64,000 nucleotides of DNA from Ulva prolifera (GCA_023078555.1 CM041198.1:1407800-1471799), one strand, 5' to 3'. Shown: positions 22,690 to 34,642, numbered from the stretch's first letter. Notes: a model not told the origin generated them from the letters alone. A program made the numbers and translations.

Positions 22690-23067
22690 GTGGCCACGAG
22701 GGCTGCGATGTGCACCATGTGGCCACATGCATGTTGCGAAGCGGGCTTTTGGGAGCACACGACGCTTGTTCCGGGCATTCGCGATGTATCGGACAGCGCT
22801 CGTGTGCTGTAATGCGGCCATTGCCACCTGGTCTTGCTGTGTATCGGTGTACATTGCAACATGTCTTCGACGTTCGGTGGGCTGCAAGTGTGTACTTTGT
22901 AACTACACAAGGACGCGCTCGGTCAACGTTGACAACGGCCCGCTCTGGCACTTTCAGATGGTGCATAGGACCTTCACATACGCCTGTGTGGCTTTACCTG
23001 CGCATTTTACTTATGCTGACAGCGGTTATGCGACCTTGCCGACGTGATGTGATGGCTGTCACGGTGA
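22690..23067 (+). repeat. Duplicated upstream segment of GDE gene 4
   Basis: GGGAGCACACGACGC, CGGACAGCGCTCG, the AGATGGTGCATAGGA-type block and GACGTGATGTGATGGCTGT recur at 33050-33530. The last two also recur at 38095-38205. The three copies precede GDE pseudogenes 4, 5 and 6, showing those genes were duplicated along with at least 2 kb of upstream DNA. Confidence 0.55.
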
Positions 23068-24964
23068 CAGGGGGTCATGCACTCCCGCTAAAGGGTGGGG
23101 CCAGGAAGGGCGCGCAAATTCGACAGCGATTTTGACTGATTGGCAAGCTTTTGACTATTGTTTACGTCTAATGCACAATCTGGGAGGTCTAACTCGTACG
23201 ATTGGGGAAACCCGTATTCGCCGATCAGGCTTCTTGGGTTGGGGAGAATCGCCATTTGGGGAGCGCGGCTCCCCAATCCTCCCCGATCCTTCCCAATCGC
23301 ACAGCCGCTTGCCCAATCCTTCCCAAAACATCTCTGTGTAGGCTATATTTGCATTTAGGAGCCCCTGGAGGGTGGCGCCTGTTTCTATGCCCCCGCCAGG
23401 TGCTCATGTGGTGACGTTTTGGTCTGAATTCAGACCACTTAAGTCTGACCATCATGGCACTACGTCCCGGAACTCAATGTGTACACACTTGTGTGATACC
23501 TATTTAAGGCATGAAATATGTACCTCAGTTCAACATACATCCTCTCCCGTTGGAGCACGTCTCAGCTGACAGACAGCTGTGCATGATTTGTTGTCATTCA
23601 CCATCGCATCACTCTGCTCATCCAGGTCAGAGCTCTTCAATCAATTTCAGTCACTTGTATTTAGAGCTATGAGTTACAATTCTGCGGACTGTATGATCGC
23701 AATGTAGCATCGCTATCACTGCCAATGAGCAGCCTCGATGGCACCCATATACCATATCCGGCTGCATTTAGATACGATGCTGCCAATCGACATTGTCTGA
23801 TATAAAAGTAAGAGTCGTCCGCGCCATATGCACGTGTTGGGTGCTTGTAATCGAAGGTGTCACATCCGTTGAGCTGATGCCTCTTTGATAAGGCAGCTGC
23901 AATACACTGTAGCCCAGTGTGGATGTGCGCTGGTGTGGATTCGTTGCTGACTGAAGCGGGCTACCAGATTGTCTAACCAGCCATCTCCTCGGTGTCGTGT
24001 GGACATCAATTGGAAAAAAAGACGGTGGTTCAGAGCAGTTGCAATGTGAAGGCCTCCGTGCAGGTGGAGAGCTGGAAATAGTTCGCAGATCGTGCAGCTC
24101 ATGAATCAATGCTTACTCCACTGAATCCCTGGACTGCCCTGTGTAGCCTCATCGTTGTATAGTGGGAGGTGGTGAGTAGGCTCGGTGAGTCTCTTGCAAC
24201 ATGTGCATTTTCAGTACATGCACCATATGTGTCCAGTCTTTCGCAAGGAGGCTACATGAAAGTTTAGCATATTTTAGCTGATAAGTCTCCGGCGTATCCG
24301 TGGAATGATTTTATGTGTTGCAGTTGTGTCGCGTTGCGAATGATCACCGCATTCTGCTCTCACCGATGCGCAATTCATCAACCCAGATTACCAGCAGGCG
24401 CTACTGTCTGGCAAAACTGCAATATGTTACCGCATGGTCCTATCGCAGATTAATCTGGCATTACCATTGCTGGTGCATGCGCGCGCAGGCACTTGGCACC
24501 TCACGGGATCACGTTGGTAACCTTTGTATGCCACACGCACATACATTCAGCACACTATAATTTAACAATTGACAGCCAGATAACCGCTAGCCGGCGATGG
24601 TCAGACAGGTTCACGGCAGCCCAACGTCGTTACACATGGTGAGGTCACCCACGCACACAACGAAAATGTACCAGGTACCAACAGAAGCAACAAAATCGTG
24701 TGCTGTATGTCATTTTTGATGTTCTCCGTGCACTGGACACGATGCCACGCGATTGGGGAACAAATAAGCGCGATTGGGGAGAATCGCCCGTTCTCGCTGA
24801 AATGGGGCATCGCGTTGGGGAAGCTCCCCAACGCTGGGATCAACCTCCCAGAGTGCCCAAACAACATAGACAATACTCAAATGCTTCCCCAATTTGGCAA
24901 ATTCGCTGTCGAATTTGCGCGCCCTTACTGGCCCCACCCTTTAGCGGGAGTGCATGACCCCCTG
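23068..24964. mobile_element. Non-autonomous DNA transposon with long terminal inverted repeats (hAT-like)
   Basis: The left end CAGGGGGTCATGCACTCCCG is matched by its reverse complement at the right end. Homology of the arms continues for about 100 bp with few changes and, more weakly, for about 250 bp, including paired hairpins (TTGGGGAGC-GCG-GCTCCCCAA near 23258; GCGTTGGGG-CCCCAACGC near 24813). The uninterrupted locus at 33510-33560 represents the empty site. CTGTCACG and CTGTGACG on the two sides may be an 8-bp target duplication, with four extra bases on the left. No transposase frame is present in the 1.9 kb. Confidence 0.65.
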
Positions 24965-25245
24965 CTGTGACGCTGCTGCGGAGGTCGTGGCCTACCCCAC
25001 GATAGAAGCCATCGCTGCGATCACCAGCTCCTGGTGCAGCTGCAGCGTCGACCAAATCTGCGATAGGTCAGCTCCGATGAGAGTCATGGGCTTCGCGCAC
25101 CCCACGCCTGCGCATGCCCGTGGCTAGTGGACGCATGGCTGTCGACGCCTGCAGAAGCGCAGTCGCGGGAGCTGCCTGTGTCACTCTGCAACACTACTAT
25201 GTTGCGGCATATCTAATCTCAGGCCTCTGATTGGTGCAGATCAAC

Positions 25246-26830
25246 ATGTGCGATCCCTGTGGCTGTGCTGCTTGAGCACACACTAGCAACTGCAGCTTGT
25301 GCTGGCGTCGTGCATCCCCCCATCGTATCCTCGTCAGTAGCTTGCTGAAGCCAGTACATTGTTTCCCGTGTGCAATCTATCTTCTTCTTACACACTCCTT
25401 GCACCTTACTTCTTGCTGAATCATCTGACAGGGCAATCCGGGGTCCTGTGTTGTTTGGCCCAGGCCTGCAGTATTACTACACTCTGGCTTCTACGATGTA
25501 TGCCATCTCCGACTTGAATTTCTGAGCACACCGCAGGATGTACACCACAGCCGGAGTTGGGTTCATGCTGGCGGGAGCCATGATGGCGCTCTTGTGTTGC
25601 CCTGCCCATATTCTCCCACCTCGGCCGTGGCCTCCTCAACAGCGTCAATGGCATTGCGGGTGATACGGGCATCGAGGGTGATGGAGGCGACGAGGGCAAC
25701 GAGGGCCTAGACTTCTTCCTCTTCACCCCCCCTTGGACCGTGATATCGGCGACGAAGGGGACGCGGGCGATGAGGGCAATGAGGTTGACGAAGGCGATGA
25801 GGGGAATGCAGGTGACGAGGGAGATGAGGGCAACGCAGACGACGACGGTGACGAGGGCAATGAGGGTGGCGAGAGCCCCGTCTTCCCACAGGAATGCAAC
25901 ACCAAAGGCGCACTCATGTCATGCACCACCGAAGCAGGTGTCTTGCGTGCTGCCCTGCAGCAGTCCCACGAGCACTTCATCGGGGCCACCCTCTCGGACC
26001 TCTGCCGCGGCCACGACCCGGCTACAGCCACGCTTGAGGCCACAGTGCCGGCACTCACCTTTGCGTGCACTCTGGCCAACGCCCAGAACCCCTGCTCTGA
26101 TCCCTGCCACCGGTTTGGTTGCGCCTCCGTGAATTTTACGGCAAAGGCGTGGGCCGACCATCTGCTGCGATGTGCACCGCCGCCGTCGTCGCCGCCGCAG
26201 CGGAGGGCTGTCACGGAGCTGCCACAACGGAGCTGCCGCCGTAGCGGAAGGCTGTCACGGAGCTGTCACAACGGAGCTGCCGCCGCAGCGGAGGGCTGTG
26301 ACTGTCCCACAGACGCGCCTTTGCTGGCTATTGCCGCTGAGGCTGCGTCGGTTCACCTCACGGAGGACGCGTTCGTCCGTGCCCGGGAGTTTTCGTGTGG
26401 TGCGGATGGCATGCCAGCGGCAGCTTTTGGCTCGCTCGGGTGCTGCGGTCGCAGCGACTTCTCCTTCAGTGACGCGCTGGGCTCCTGAGTGTAACACGTG
26501 CGCTGCTGCCCTCTCCATGGGGATCACCCGTGAACCTGTATGCCCTGCTGAGTTGGAGCATACAAGATAGAACCTGCTGGCATGAGTCAAGATCAACACC
26601 TTCTTGCAGCGGGCATTAGGGGCATCAGGCTCACCCCGTGCTCCCTGTGAATTTTGTCACAATTCAATAGGCCGAGAATGCAAAGTGGCGGCACGGTTGC
26701 TGTCTGTAGCTGCGGCACACTATCAAGTGCTTGTTCTAGACCTGACAGTTCTAGATCTGACACTGCAGCTGTCGTCGTGCAGCCTGCAGCTGATGCCATC
26801 GAGGACGCCTGTGCGGCATTCAAGGCCTGT
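25246..26830 (+). pseudogene. GDE-family gene 4, decayed
   Basis: Exon 1 starts ATG TGC GAT CCC but has an in-frame TGA at codon 10. Exon 2 begins after CCGCAG near 25536 (MYTTAGVGFMLAGAMMA). It shifts frame in the signal region and again at a C-run (25722-25733) within the Gly-X-Glu tract. The collagen-like part includes GDA and GNA triplets. The Ala/Cys domain is interrupted by a GC-rich tandem repeat of CGGAGGGCTGTCACGGAGCT units (about 26200-26300). It has also lost about 50 residues around the EGDCF segment and stops at SFSDALGS. A remnant of the last exon (ADAIEDACAAFKACV) follows CTGCAG near 26787. Confidence 0.7.
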
Positions 26831-28185
26831 GTAGCAGTCCAAAGGTTAGGGCTTGTGTGGGCGGGGCGGCGTGTGGGATTGGCTCAGGCACCCGCGAATG
26901 TCACATCAGGCGCCCCCCTGCTCGAAGAACTCGACCTGTCGCAGCTGGCTTCGGGGTAGGTTTGGGAGATGTGCACTCGGGGAGCTGTGGCACACGCTGA
27001 TGAGCTTCTGTGCACATGCTGCGTGTGCCTGCTAGGACGCTGCCAGTGCCTAGGCGATTCGTGCACGGTTCTGTGTATGGCTGTTCTTTCTCACTTTACT
27101 TGTTGCCGGCTTGGCCGAATGGAGCCTGCGCGCCGCAGAAGTGTGTTGGGAGGTACTCTGCTCGGTAATTGTTGTCCAGACTCGGTGGACATTTCGGAAT
27201 GATGTAATCCAATGGTGTAGCGGCGATGTCACCCAGGCTGTCGCGTGCGACCCTGAGTATTGCTCGTTGCAGTGCGTATCATGTTCTGCATGTGTTGTAG
27301 CAGCTTCAGCAAATTTAATTTTCCCAGGATCAGGGCCAGGCTGCATCTGGGCATGAATGCATAGTGATGAGGCCTAGGGTCGCCCCTAGGGTCGCACGGG
27401 TGGCGTGATAGATATCAATACATACTAATCATAAATACATTTCCATAATCATACGCCGTACTTCATTAAAAGCATGGACATGTAACGCATAACGCTGGGC
27501 TTTCTAGGTTTTCAACCATGTGTGGTTAATCATGATTGTCATATGCATGACCATGGCGACAGACCCAACAACGATTAGATTTTTTAGACCCGGCCCCATG
27601 CAACGCTGGCCTAGATGTGCCTGCTTTCAATTGAGTACGGTATTTATACAAAGGACAGAGGCCTGGCATGGAGCCGGTTTTGAGAATCCACTCGCAAACC
27701 CACTCACTCATTCGCGGCATGCATCTAGCTGCTGGTTCCTGCCCGTCTACAATGAACCAGGGCGATCGGCCGCTGCCATGAAGATCGCAGCGAAGACGGC
27801 AGTTCTTGGCCCATCGGCCTCGGGGTGCGTGGGCACCCGCTGAACCTGCATCAGGCGCAGCTCAGCTGTGGCCATGGTGTCCAGAGTCCATGCTGCGCGG
27901 CGCCAGCGGGCGCTATGGGTCTTGCGTGCGCTGGTTGGCCATGGGGGGCCGTGGCGTGCACCGCGTAGCCAGCACACACTTGCTTGGCAACATCACAGCC
28001 ACCGCTGGCCATCCGGTTGATGGCTGTGTTCTTTCCTTGCCCGCTGGTTCCGCAGTGCTGCCCACTTCGCCGCCTTGTTTCTTGTCACACAGCAGCTCGG
28101 CGGGTGTCGCAATGCTCAAGCCAAGCATGCATATGTGCCCTATAGGTGATGGTAGCTACCATATGTGGAGGTTAACCAACAAACT
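26831..28185. other. Intergenic region without a supported gene
   Basis: The first 130 bp continue the family 3' flank, alignable to 35830-35935 and 62530-62600. CCTAGGGTCGCCCCTAGGGTCGC is a short repeat near 27370. A decayed LINE-i tail (GTGCTGCCCACTTCGCCGCC) ends near 28092. No gene is seen. Confidence 0.35.
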
Positions 28186-28189
28186 TGAA

Positions 28190-28535
28190 CGTTCATCGGT
28201 CAGTTGGGGGATGTGGCTGACTGCTAGTGGGCGCATCCCCACAGGCACGCTTGTCCAATGGGCGCTGCGGGTTCTGTCAGTGTCGTTGCAACAGGGCAGT
28301 GCGGAAATGTATCGGAAGTCTGGGCTTGTCATCTCTCATGAGCAGGGGTTGCGGTTTGATGCGGGCCTCCATGATGGACGACGCGATCCTGCCGGACTGA
28401 GGGGTGGGTGCGGTTGTAGTGTGATTGTTTATGAATGTGTTGCTGTTGATTCGGATGAGATTCGGTTTTGGTGTTTATCTTTTACCGTTCACTCTCAGAA
28501 AAGGCTTTTGTGAATACTACGTTCACTCTTTTGCA
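28190..28535 (+). mobile_element. LINE-ii 3' end, 5'-truncated, decayed
   Basis: The stretch encodes WALRVLSVSLQQGSAEMYRK, SGLVISHEQGLRFDAGL and a frameshifted end, followed by the family tail GTTGATTCGGATGAGATTCG. The terminal GTTCACTC motif is duplicated at 28488 and 28521. Relatives are at 57139 and 60322. The region is the C-terminal part of a non-LTR retrotransposon polyprotein. Confidence 0.65.
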
Positions 28536-28856
28536 ACTCTGATGTGCATGTGTGCCCAGCACTCCTGAGTGCGGGCATGGCCTGCAGCTGCCACGCGTAC
28601 GCACACCGAGACGCTGACTGGCAGCTTGCGAGTCATTCCGGGGCCACAGATGGCACCAGAGTGGCTCATGTTGCAAGTGGTTGGCCTTGCACGGGGACCA
28701 CAATTGAGATGTCATGAGCTCCATGCAGGCCTAGGTGGGCGCTGTCGTAGTGCCGCTGACTTCCAAAAAAGAGAACAACACTAGACATGTGGGCCCAAAA
28801 CCGAATCCCATCCGGATCAACAGCAACACACACATAGACACAAGATCACACTCGGG

Positions 28857-29675
28857 AAAGGCAGTTTGATGGGGCTGGCATTCCCGTCCAATGACCTCAC
28901 GCCGCTCACAGGCCACCCGGCCTGAGCGGCGCTGCGCGCCCTCCCGGGTTGCCTGATGGGCGGTCATCGCTGCGTGCGCTCGCGGCCTCGTCCGCTTCGT
29001 CGTAGTGGCAGCCATGGCGTGCCGCGCTTTGCCGCTGTCCTCCCCGTGCGTCTGCGCGTGGCCTGCCATTAGGGCGCAGCCAGGTGGTGTGGGCAGGCTG
29101 GGCTGGACTTTGGGGGGTTGCGGGTGTGGGTCTGCGGGTGGGCGGGGTGGTGTGCAGGGGCAGGGCGGTGTGGGTTGTGCTGGAGGAGGCGGGGGCCTCC
29201 CCGGGGCGGGGGTTGTTGTGGGGTTTCGCTGTTTCTTTGCTCGGCGGCCTTGGCTGCATGTGCTTTCTTTCGGGGCTCTTGCGCCTGGCTAGTGGGCGGG
29301 GTGCGGGTGGGGGTGGGCGTGTGGGTGTGCTTGTGGGTGTTGGGTGTGATGCTTGTGAGTGTTTGTAGGTGTGTGGGTGTGTGTTACAAGGACAAAGCAA
29401 GCGAGGCAGGTAGCACCGCAAGCAAGAAGTAGCGGAAACGCACACCACGCAGCAAGCCACACGAAGCGCACACCAAAACACCCACGCAACGGCAGCACCC
29501 GCGCCGAACACAGCGAGTGTGTGGGTGTGTGGCTGTGGCCGGCGCGGGTGCTGGTGGTGCGTGGGTGTGCTGGTGTGTACACATGTGCTGCGTGTGGCCC
29601 GCTTGTTGCATGGTGTGCGGTTCCCCTGGTTGCTGCTTGCGGTGCTACCTGCCTTGCTTGCTTTGTCCTTGTAAC
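28857..29675 (+). mobile_element. LINE-i insertion within LINE-ii
   Basis: The target duplication CACAAGATCACACT / CACAAGATCGCACT flanks the insert (about 28843-28856 and 29674-29687). The 5' part encodes the LINE-i C-terminus (FPSNDLTPLTGHPA, stop at 28924). A T/G-rich 3' UTR and the GCTTTGTCCTTGTAACACA tail follow. It is itself interrupted by a minus-strand LINE-i tail at about 29385-29515. Confidence 0.7.
29385..29515 (-). mobile_element. LINE-i tail nested in LINE-i
   Basis: It begins TTACAAGGACAAAGCAAGCG, the reverse complement of the LINE-i end, and is bounded by copies of GTGTGGGTGTG at about 29372-29382 and 29517-29527. It forms a foldback with the host LINE-i tail at 29516-29680. 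This is the third level of nesting. Confidence 0.65.
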
Positions 29676-30164
29676 ACAAGATCGCACTACAACCGCACCC
29701 ACCCCTCAGTCGGGCAGGATCGCGTCCTCTAGGCCTGCCTCATACCGCAACCCCTGCTCACGAGAGATGACAAGCCCAGACTTCCGATACATGTCTGCAT
29801 CGCCCCGCTGCCAGGACACCGACAGCACCCGCGGCGCCCACTGCCAATGGACAAGCGTGCCTTTGGGGATGCGCCCACTAGCTATAGCAGCAGCCACATC
29901 CCCCAACTGGCCGATGAACCTTATAAGGTTCATAGATTCGTAATTACGGCAGCCTTTCCATGAAGCCGCACGATTCGACGGCGACCGGAACAAACCGGAA
30001 CGCAGCATGATCAGGCACATCCCGCCGGAAGCGGTCCCGCTTCCTGTTCTCCTCCCGCTCCGCCGTCGCCCCCGTCTCCTGTGCCGCAGCGGCCACGTAT
30101 GAGGCCGCCGGCGCACGCGCGACCATGACGTCCACAGCAGCCATCTCTACTGGCAGGCGCGGCA

Positions 30165-30167
<3 letters not shown>

Positions 30168-30195
<28 letters not shown>
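30168..30195. repeat. (TA)n microsatellite
   Basis: A 28-bp AT/TA run lies within the decayed LINE-ii coding sequence. Confidence 0.9.
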
Positions 30196-30198
<3 letters not shown>

Positions 30199-30270
30199 TA
30201 TGACCACAACCGTAGTGCGAGTGCTGCTTAGTACTAAGCTTAGTAGCCGGGCCACGCGTGGCCCGGCCAC

Positions 30271-32910
30271 ACGGCCACAAAAGTCTTTTCAAAGTTGATG
30301 GGCTCGTCTGTTCCCGTTCGGTCCGACCGAAGAGTCTTCTGGAATGCTCGCATGCAGGAGGAGCTCCTAGGAGCTAGCGCTGTGGACCTTCGATAGGGGA
30401 GCGGGCTGCAGAGAGAGAGACGTACAGGATTCGTGTGGCAGCACAAACTTCTCTGGGCTGTGAGAATGAGTCATGCTAATATTGTAGTCAAATGTGAGGT
30501 GCAGCAGTGGCTGCCTCATTGACTGGTTGTCCTCTATTAGTGTTGCATGCACACGTGAGACGGACAGTGAAGACTCATGAAAACGAGTCAACACACACGC
30601 ATGCAGGCAGATGCCTGGCATGATGCGTGACACGACGCGTACGCAGTCGTGTGAGAGCACCACACATCCTATGGTATAGTATGATGTGATGGTATGAATG
30701 ATTTGGTAGATCTGAGCTCCACAGAGCCCGAGTGTTGTGCTCTGTACACCATGGTGTGTGCGTGGAAGTGGTATATATGCAGCCGTGCACTCTGTAGCAG
30801 ACATCTTGTCTGAACAGAGAATGCACAGGTATGCACATCCAGCTACGGTAGTTTGGACTGCATGTTGTGTTCGTGTGCTGAGTGTCATTGTGAGAACTAT
30901 GGGTAGCATAGAGTTCATAGAACAGATGCTGCAGGTGCTGTGTATGTATTGAGCAAAGGCTAATACAACAAGTGACAGATCACCTCTTTATTCCCACAGG
31001 TGAGACAACTTAGCACATGTAATCTTGTCTGAACAGAGAATGCACCGGTGCTGTGTATGTATTGATCACACAGAGGCAGATCTGCTCGAGCAAAGGCTAA
31101 TACAACAACTGACAGATCACCTGTTAATTCCCACAATTCGAGCTCCGAGCCAGAATCTTCAGCAGTAGCACAGCACATGTACGTGTGCGCGGATAGCGAC
31201 GATTGGTAAGATTTTAAACTTGAACACCCGGGTTGAGCGGGTTGAACACCCGGAAACTTGAACACGTGTACCCGGTACCCGGGTGTGGCAGTCCAGTGAT
31301 AAGACCGCTCTACCACTGGACCCTTGTACGTCGCGACGTGCAGGGGTCCAGTGGTAGAGCGGTCTCACTACAAGGATGCCAGACAGGTGATAATGTGCAT
31401 TTCGGCGACACATTAGCGGCTAAACACTGTGAAAGCAGTGTCGTGATGTGGATGAAATGTTCGGAGAATGCCGCTCCGGTGTGTGTGAGCTGCACACTTT
31501 ACGTCCTCGTGGGACTGGAATGTGCCATGTGCTAGGAACGGTCGAAGCGCTTCCAATGTTGCAGATGTACACTTTGGCATGACGAGTGGGTGAGCTGTGC
31601 TCGATGCACGTTGGAGTGTGCACGCGAGTACAGGAGATGTGCATTTTGGCGTATGCACGTGGGCCGGAAAGATGTGCTTGTCGAGTACAGCTCGCGCATG
31701 GCGTGTACACCTTCATAAAAACCAGGCATCAATGACACATTCCAAGCACTCTTCTTGCGGAAGTGTACACGCTGGGTGGAGGCATCGTGTACTGTTTCCC
31801 ACTCGATGATGTACAGTCGGTGCACTCGTCATGCTCAATTGCAAGTCACCGCTGTAGTTGATTTATCTATAAGTTTAAACAGTACGGGACGGGTTCTGTA
31901 TGTACACTTACATGTTGATGTCTGTGTGCTGCCGACGATTGTCACCTCCAGCACACTGCAACATTACCCGGCCCTGCGGAACATGGCGCAGTCAAGACAG
32001 TTATACATTATGTGCACTTACTACCGCTGATCATGCGGAAAGGCTATGCACAGTGTTTGGCACGCTGCACAGGCAGCTGCACTGCGCGTGCCAACACTGC
32101 ATCAAAGTTGTTGACCACCGCACGATAAGACAGCAGCGACACCGACGACCAACGTATACCAGATACGTCGCTGCTGAAACAAGCCTGTTTCAGCAGGCCT
32201 ATTGTGCTTTATGATTGTCTTGAGCAGGGCTGAGCATGAGGACGTGTTCACTGCGGACGATACGGAGCGTACAGCTGCAGATACAATGTCTACATCGTGC
32301 ATCGATCCCCAGTCACAGTACAGCAAAGTATTGCTTGCTGTCAGCTGCTGCCAGTGCACAGCATATGTGCATCGTGCCTTCACAGCACTGGCCGACGGCA
32401 AGTAGCGCTAGCCTTAAGTCGCAGATTGACACTGCACGATCACAAGCATTCGATATTATGCGATTCCAACCGCAAGAGATATCACTGTAGATGAGAGCAA
32501 TTCAATCGAAGTAACAGTGCATTGAGCGGGTTTTCTCACGTCTACCGACGTTCAGCTGGCACTTGTCGTCCGCGTTGACCGTCAAATCAACAACTATCGT
32601 GAGTTGAAACAATGGCTCAAGCTTTGAGCTTGCTTAGACGTATGCTATGCGCTACGTTTACGAGCACAATCAGTAGGCCACACTTCGGCGAACAAACCAG
32701 CACTGGCGTGATAAGATCTTATCACTGGACTGCCACAAAACGGGCCCTCCTGCAACGGCACGGAATGCTCACATAGCGATGCGACGGGTGACGTCCTCCA
32801 TATGCTTGGTATTGGTGCGACACAGTACTGACTGTGGCGGCTTTACGCAAGAGTGAACGGAAGAAAACATCGCGGTGTTCCAGTGGCCATGGGTGCTGCT
32901 CTGTGGCCAT
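30271..32910. other. Intergenic region without a supported gene
   Basis: There is a direct duplication: GGTGCTGTGTATGTATTGA, AGCAAAGGCTAATACAACAA and CTTGTCTGAACAGAGAATGC recur between 30805-30985 and 31022-31135. A tRNA A-box-like palindrome is at 31295-31371. Spaced repeats of GATGTGCATTTTGGC / AATGTGCATTTCGGC occur at 31390-31660. Base composition is less GC-rich than in the gene blocks. No coding signal is seen. Confidence 0.4.
31295..31371. repeat. Quasi-palindrome whose arms are tRNA A-box-like
   Basis: AGACCGCTCTACCACTGGAC and its near-complement GTCCAGTGGTAGAGCGGTCT face each other across ACGTCGCGACGT. On the minus strand a TGTTCAAGTTTCC stretch about 50 bp downstream of the A-box resembles a B-box. 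A matching module is at 15222-15260, and a part at 32705-32740. It may be a head-to-head pair of tRNA-derived SINE heads. Confidence 0.4.
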
Positions 32911-32922
32911 ATGCATGCTGTG

Positions 32923-33036
32923 TTTAACAAAAAAGTACTATAGGGAGAATGAAAGGGAGAAAACAAACACTGAAACCGAATCTCATCCGCATCAACATCA
33001 AAACACACTCACACGAACACAACAACCACACTCACA
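32923..33036 (-). mobile_element. LINE-ii 3' tail, minus strand
   Basis: A 12-bp target duplication, ATGCATGCTGTG, lies at 32911-32922 and 33037-33048. The interior is the reverse complement of the LINE-ii end (CTCATCCGCATCAACATC; GGGAGAAAACAAACACTGAA). A second minus-strand tail fragment (AAGAGTGAACGGAAGAAAAC) lies just upstream at about 32848-32870. Confidence 0.75.
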
Positions 33037-33240
33037 ATGCATGCTGTGATCCCAACTTTGGGAGCACACGACGCGCGTTCTGTGGTTTCGCGATGCATCG
33101 GACAGCGCTCGCATGCCATAATGCCCTCACCGTTTCTAACTGCTTCCTCTGCTTGCCGTGCATTGCTGCACATGGTTCCCGGCGTTCGGTGGGCTGCAAG
33201 TGTGCCGCTTGTAGCTACGTGAGGACGCGCCCAGCTGGGT

Positions 33241-33294
33241 GCTTACTCTTTGGTAACAGTGGCTGGGCCCAGTCACTGTTACTAAAGAGTAAGC
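33241..33294. repeat. 54-bp quasi-palindrome
   Basis: GCTTACTCTTTGGTAACAGT and its complement flank GGCTGGGCCCAGTC with two mismatched pairs. It lies in the duplicated upstream block of gene 5 and is absent from the corresponding position near 22915. Confidence 0.85.
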
Positions 33295-33436
33295 GCCCGG
33301 TCAACGTCAACCGCCGCCCGGTTTGACATGTACAACTGATCATGAATATGCATATGGTGCATAGGATCTGCACGTACGGCCGCGTGGCTGATGCATATGC
33401 TACGCATTTATGCCAATTGTGGTAGTTTTTACGCGG

Positions 33437-33490
33437 CCTGAGATTCGGTTTCAGTGTTTGTTTTCTCCCGTTCACTCTTTTGTAAAAAAG
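33437..33490 (+). mobile_element. LINE-ii tail fragment
   Basis: The block GAGATTCGGTTTCAGTGTTT followed by TTCTCCCGTTCACTCTTTTG matches the LINE-ii 3' end. The flanking TTTTTACGCGGCCT repeats at about 33426-33439 and 33491-33504 form the target duplication. Confidence 0.7.
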
Positions 33491-34526
33491 TTTTTACGCG
33501 GCCTTAACGACGTGATGTGATGGCTGTGGCGCTGCAGCGGAGGCCTACCCCGCGGTTCAAGCCATCGCTGCGATCGCCAGCTCCTGACGCATCTGCTGTG
33601 TCGACCATAACCACGATAGATCGGCTCCGATGAGAGTATCATGGGACTTATGCATCTGACGGCTATCCATGGCTAGTGGCCGCATGGGTCTCAACGCCTA
33701 TACAAGCGCAGTCGCGGAGCTGCCTGTGCCACTCTCCAGCATTATGATGTTGTGGCATAGCTGATCTCAGGTCTTGCTTTCATTGAGGCAGATGAACATG
33801 TACATGTGCGATCCCTGTGGCTGTGCTGCTTGAGCACACACTAACGACTGCAGCTTGTGCTGACCTCGTGAGTGTTCCATTGTATACAATGTCACAGTAC
33901 GGTATCCTGATCACTGGCAGTAGCTTGCTGACGCCATGCATATGGTGCTGCATCACACATTCTTTTTTTTGGGCTCCCGGCGTGCAGTCCATCCTGGTCA
34001 TACCCACTCCTTGCACCCAGGCACTATCATCTGACATTGCAACTCGGGCTTCTATGTTGTTTGGCCCACTGGCAGGTCTGCAATCAATCCAGCGGGTACA
34101 GCCACATTGTGGTTTTTTTGGTACATGATATATCTAGCATGAGTCTCGCCACGGACTGCATGCAGGATGTGCACCGCAGCGGGAGTTGGCTTCATGATGG
34201 CTGGAGCCATGATGGCCATGGCTCCTCACCAGGTGCACCAGGATCTCTGGTGCCGCCCTGGCCCCAATCTCCCGGCCCGGCCGTGACCTGGCCGACAGCA
34301 ATGAGGGCAACGAGAGCATTGAATTCAATCTATTCCTTGGCTATGGCGATGAGGGGACCGAGGGGAGTGAGGTTAATGGGGGTGACGAGGGCTATGAGGG
34401 AGGGCAATGAGGGCGACGAGGGCGACGAGGGCAACGAGGGTGGGTAACGAGGGTGACGAGGGTGACGAGGGTGACGAGGGCAACGAGGGGGATAAGACTG
34501 ATGAGCTTCACCTATTCAACACTCCC

Positions 34527-34642
34527 AAGGGAGCGTGGCCACCTGGTGAGCTTCATGTCTGTTGCGTGGGTGGCTGGGGGTGTACTCTGCTAGCTTGGTG
34601 CTGCCCGCCTCAATCGACATGTTGCACCTTGATCCTTGTAAC
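34527..34642 (+). mobile_element. LINE-i tail in GDE gene 5
   Basis: The 17-bp duplication ACCTATTCAACACTCCC / ACCTATTCAATACTCCC lies at 34510-34526 and 34643-34659. The insert ends CTTGATCCTTGTAAC, a diverged LINE-i tail. Confidence 0.75.

Larger units (their letters stand above)
28798..30270 (-). mobile_element. LINE-ii C-terminal fragment, minus strand, split by LINE-i
   Basis: Coding pieces lie on the minus strand at about 30270-29700: AAVDVMVARAPAASYVAAAA, FRFVPVAVESCGFM, then after frameshifts IGQLGDVAAA and VISREQGLRYEAGLEDAILP. The 3' UTR resumes at 28856 and runs to about 28798 (GATCCGGATGGGATTCGGTT). The intervening 28857-29675 is a later LINE-i insertion. A TA microsatellite (30168-30195) interrupts the upstream coding part. 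The D-V-x-V-(T/A)-(H/R) motif and the following helical region match the C-terminal, restriction-like-endonuclease-type region of some non-LTR elements (inference). Confidence 0.6.
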
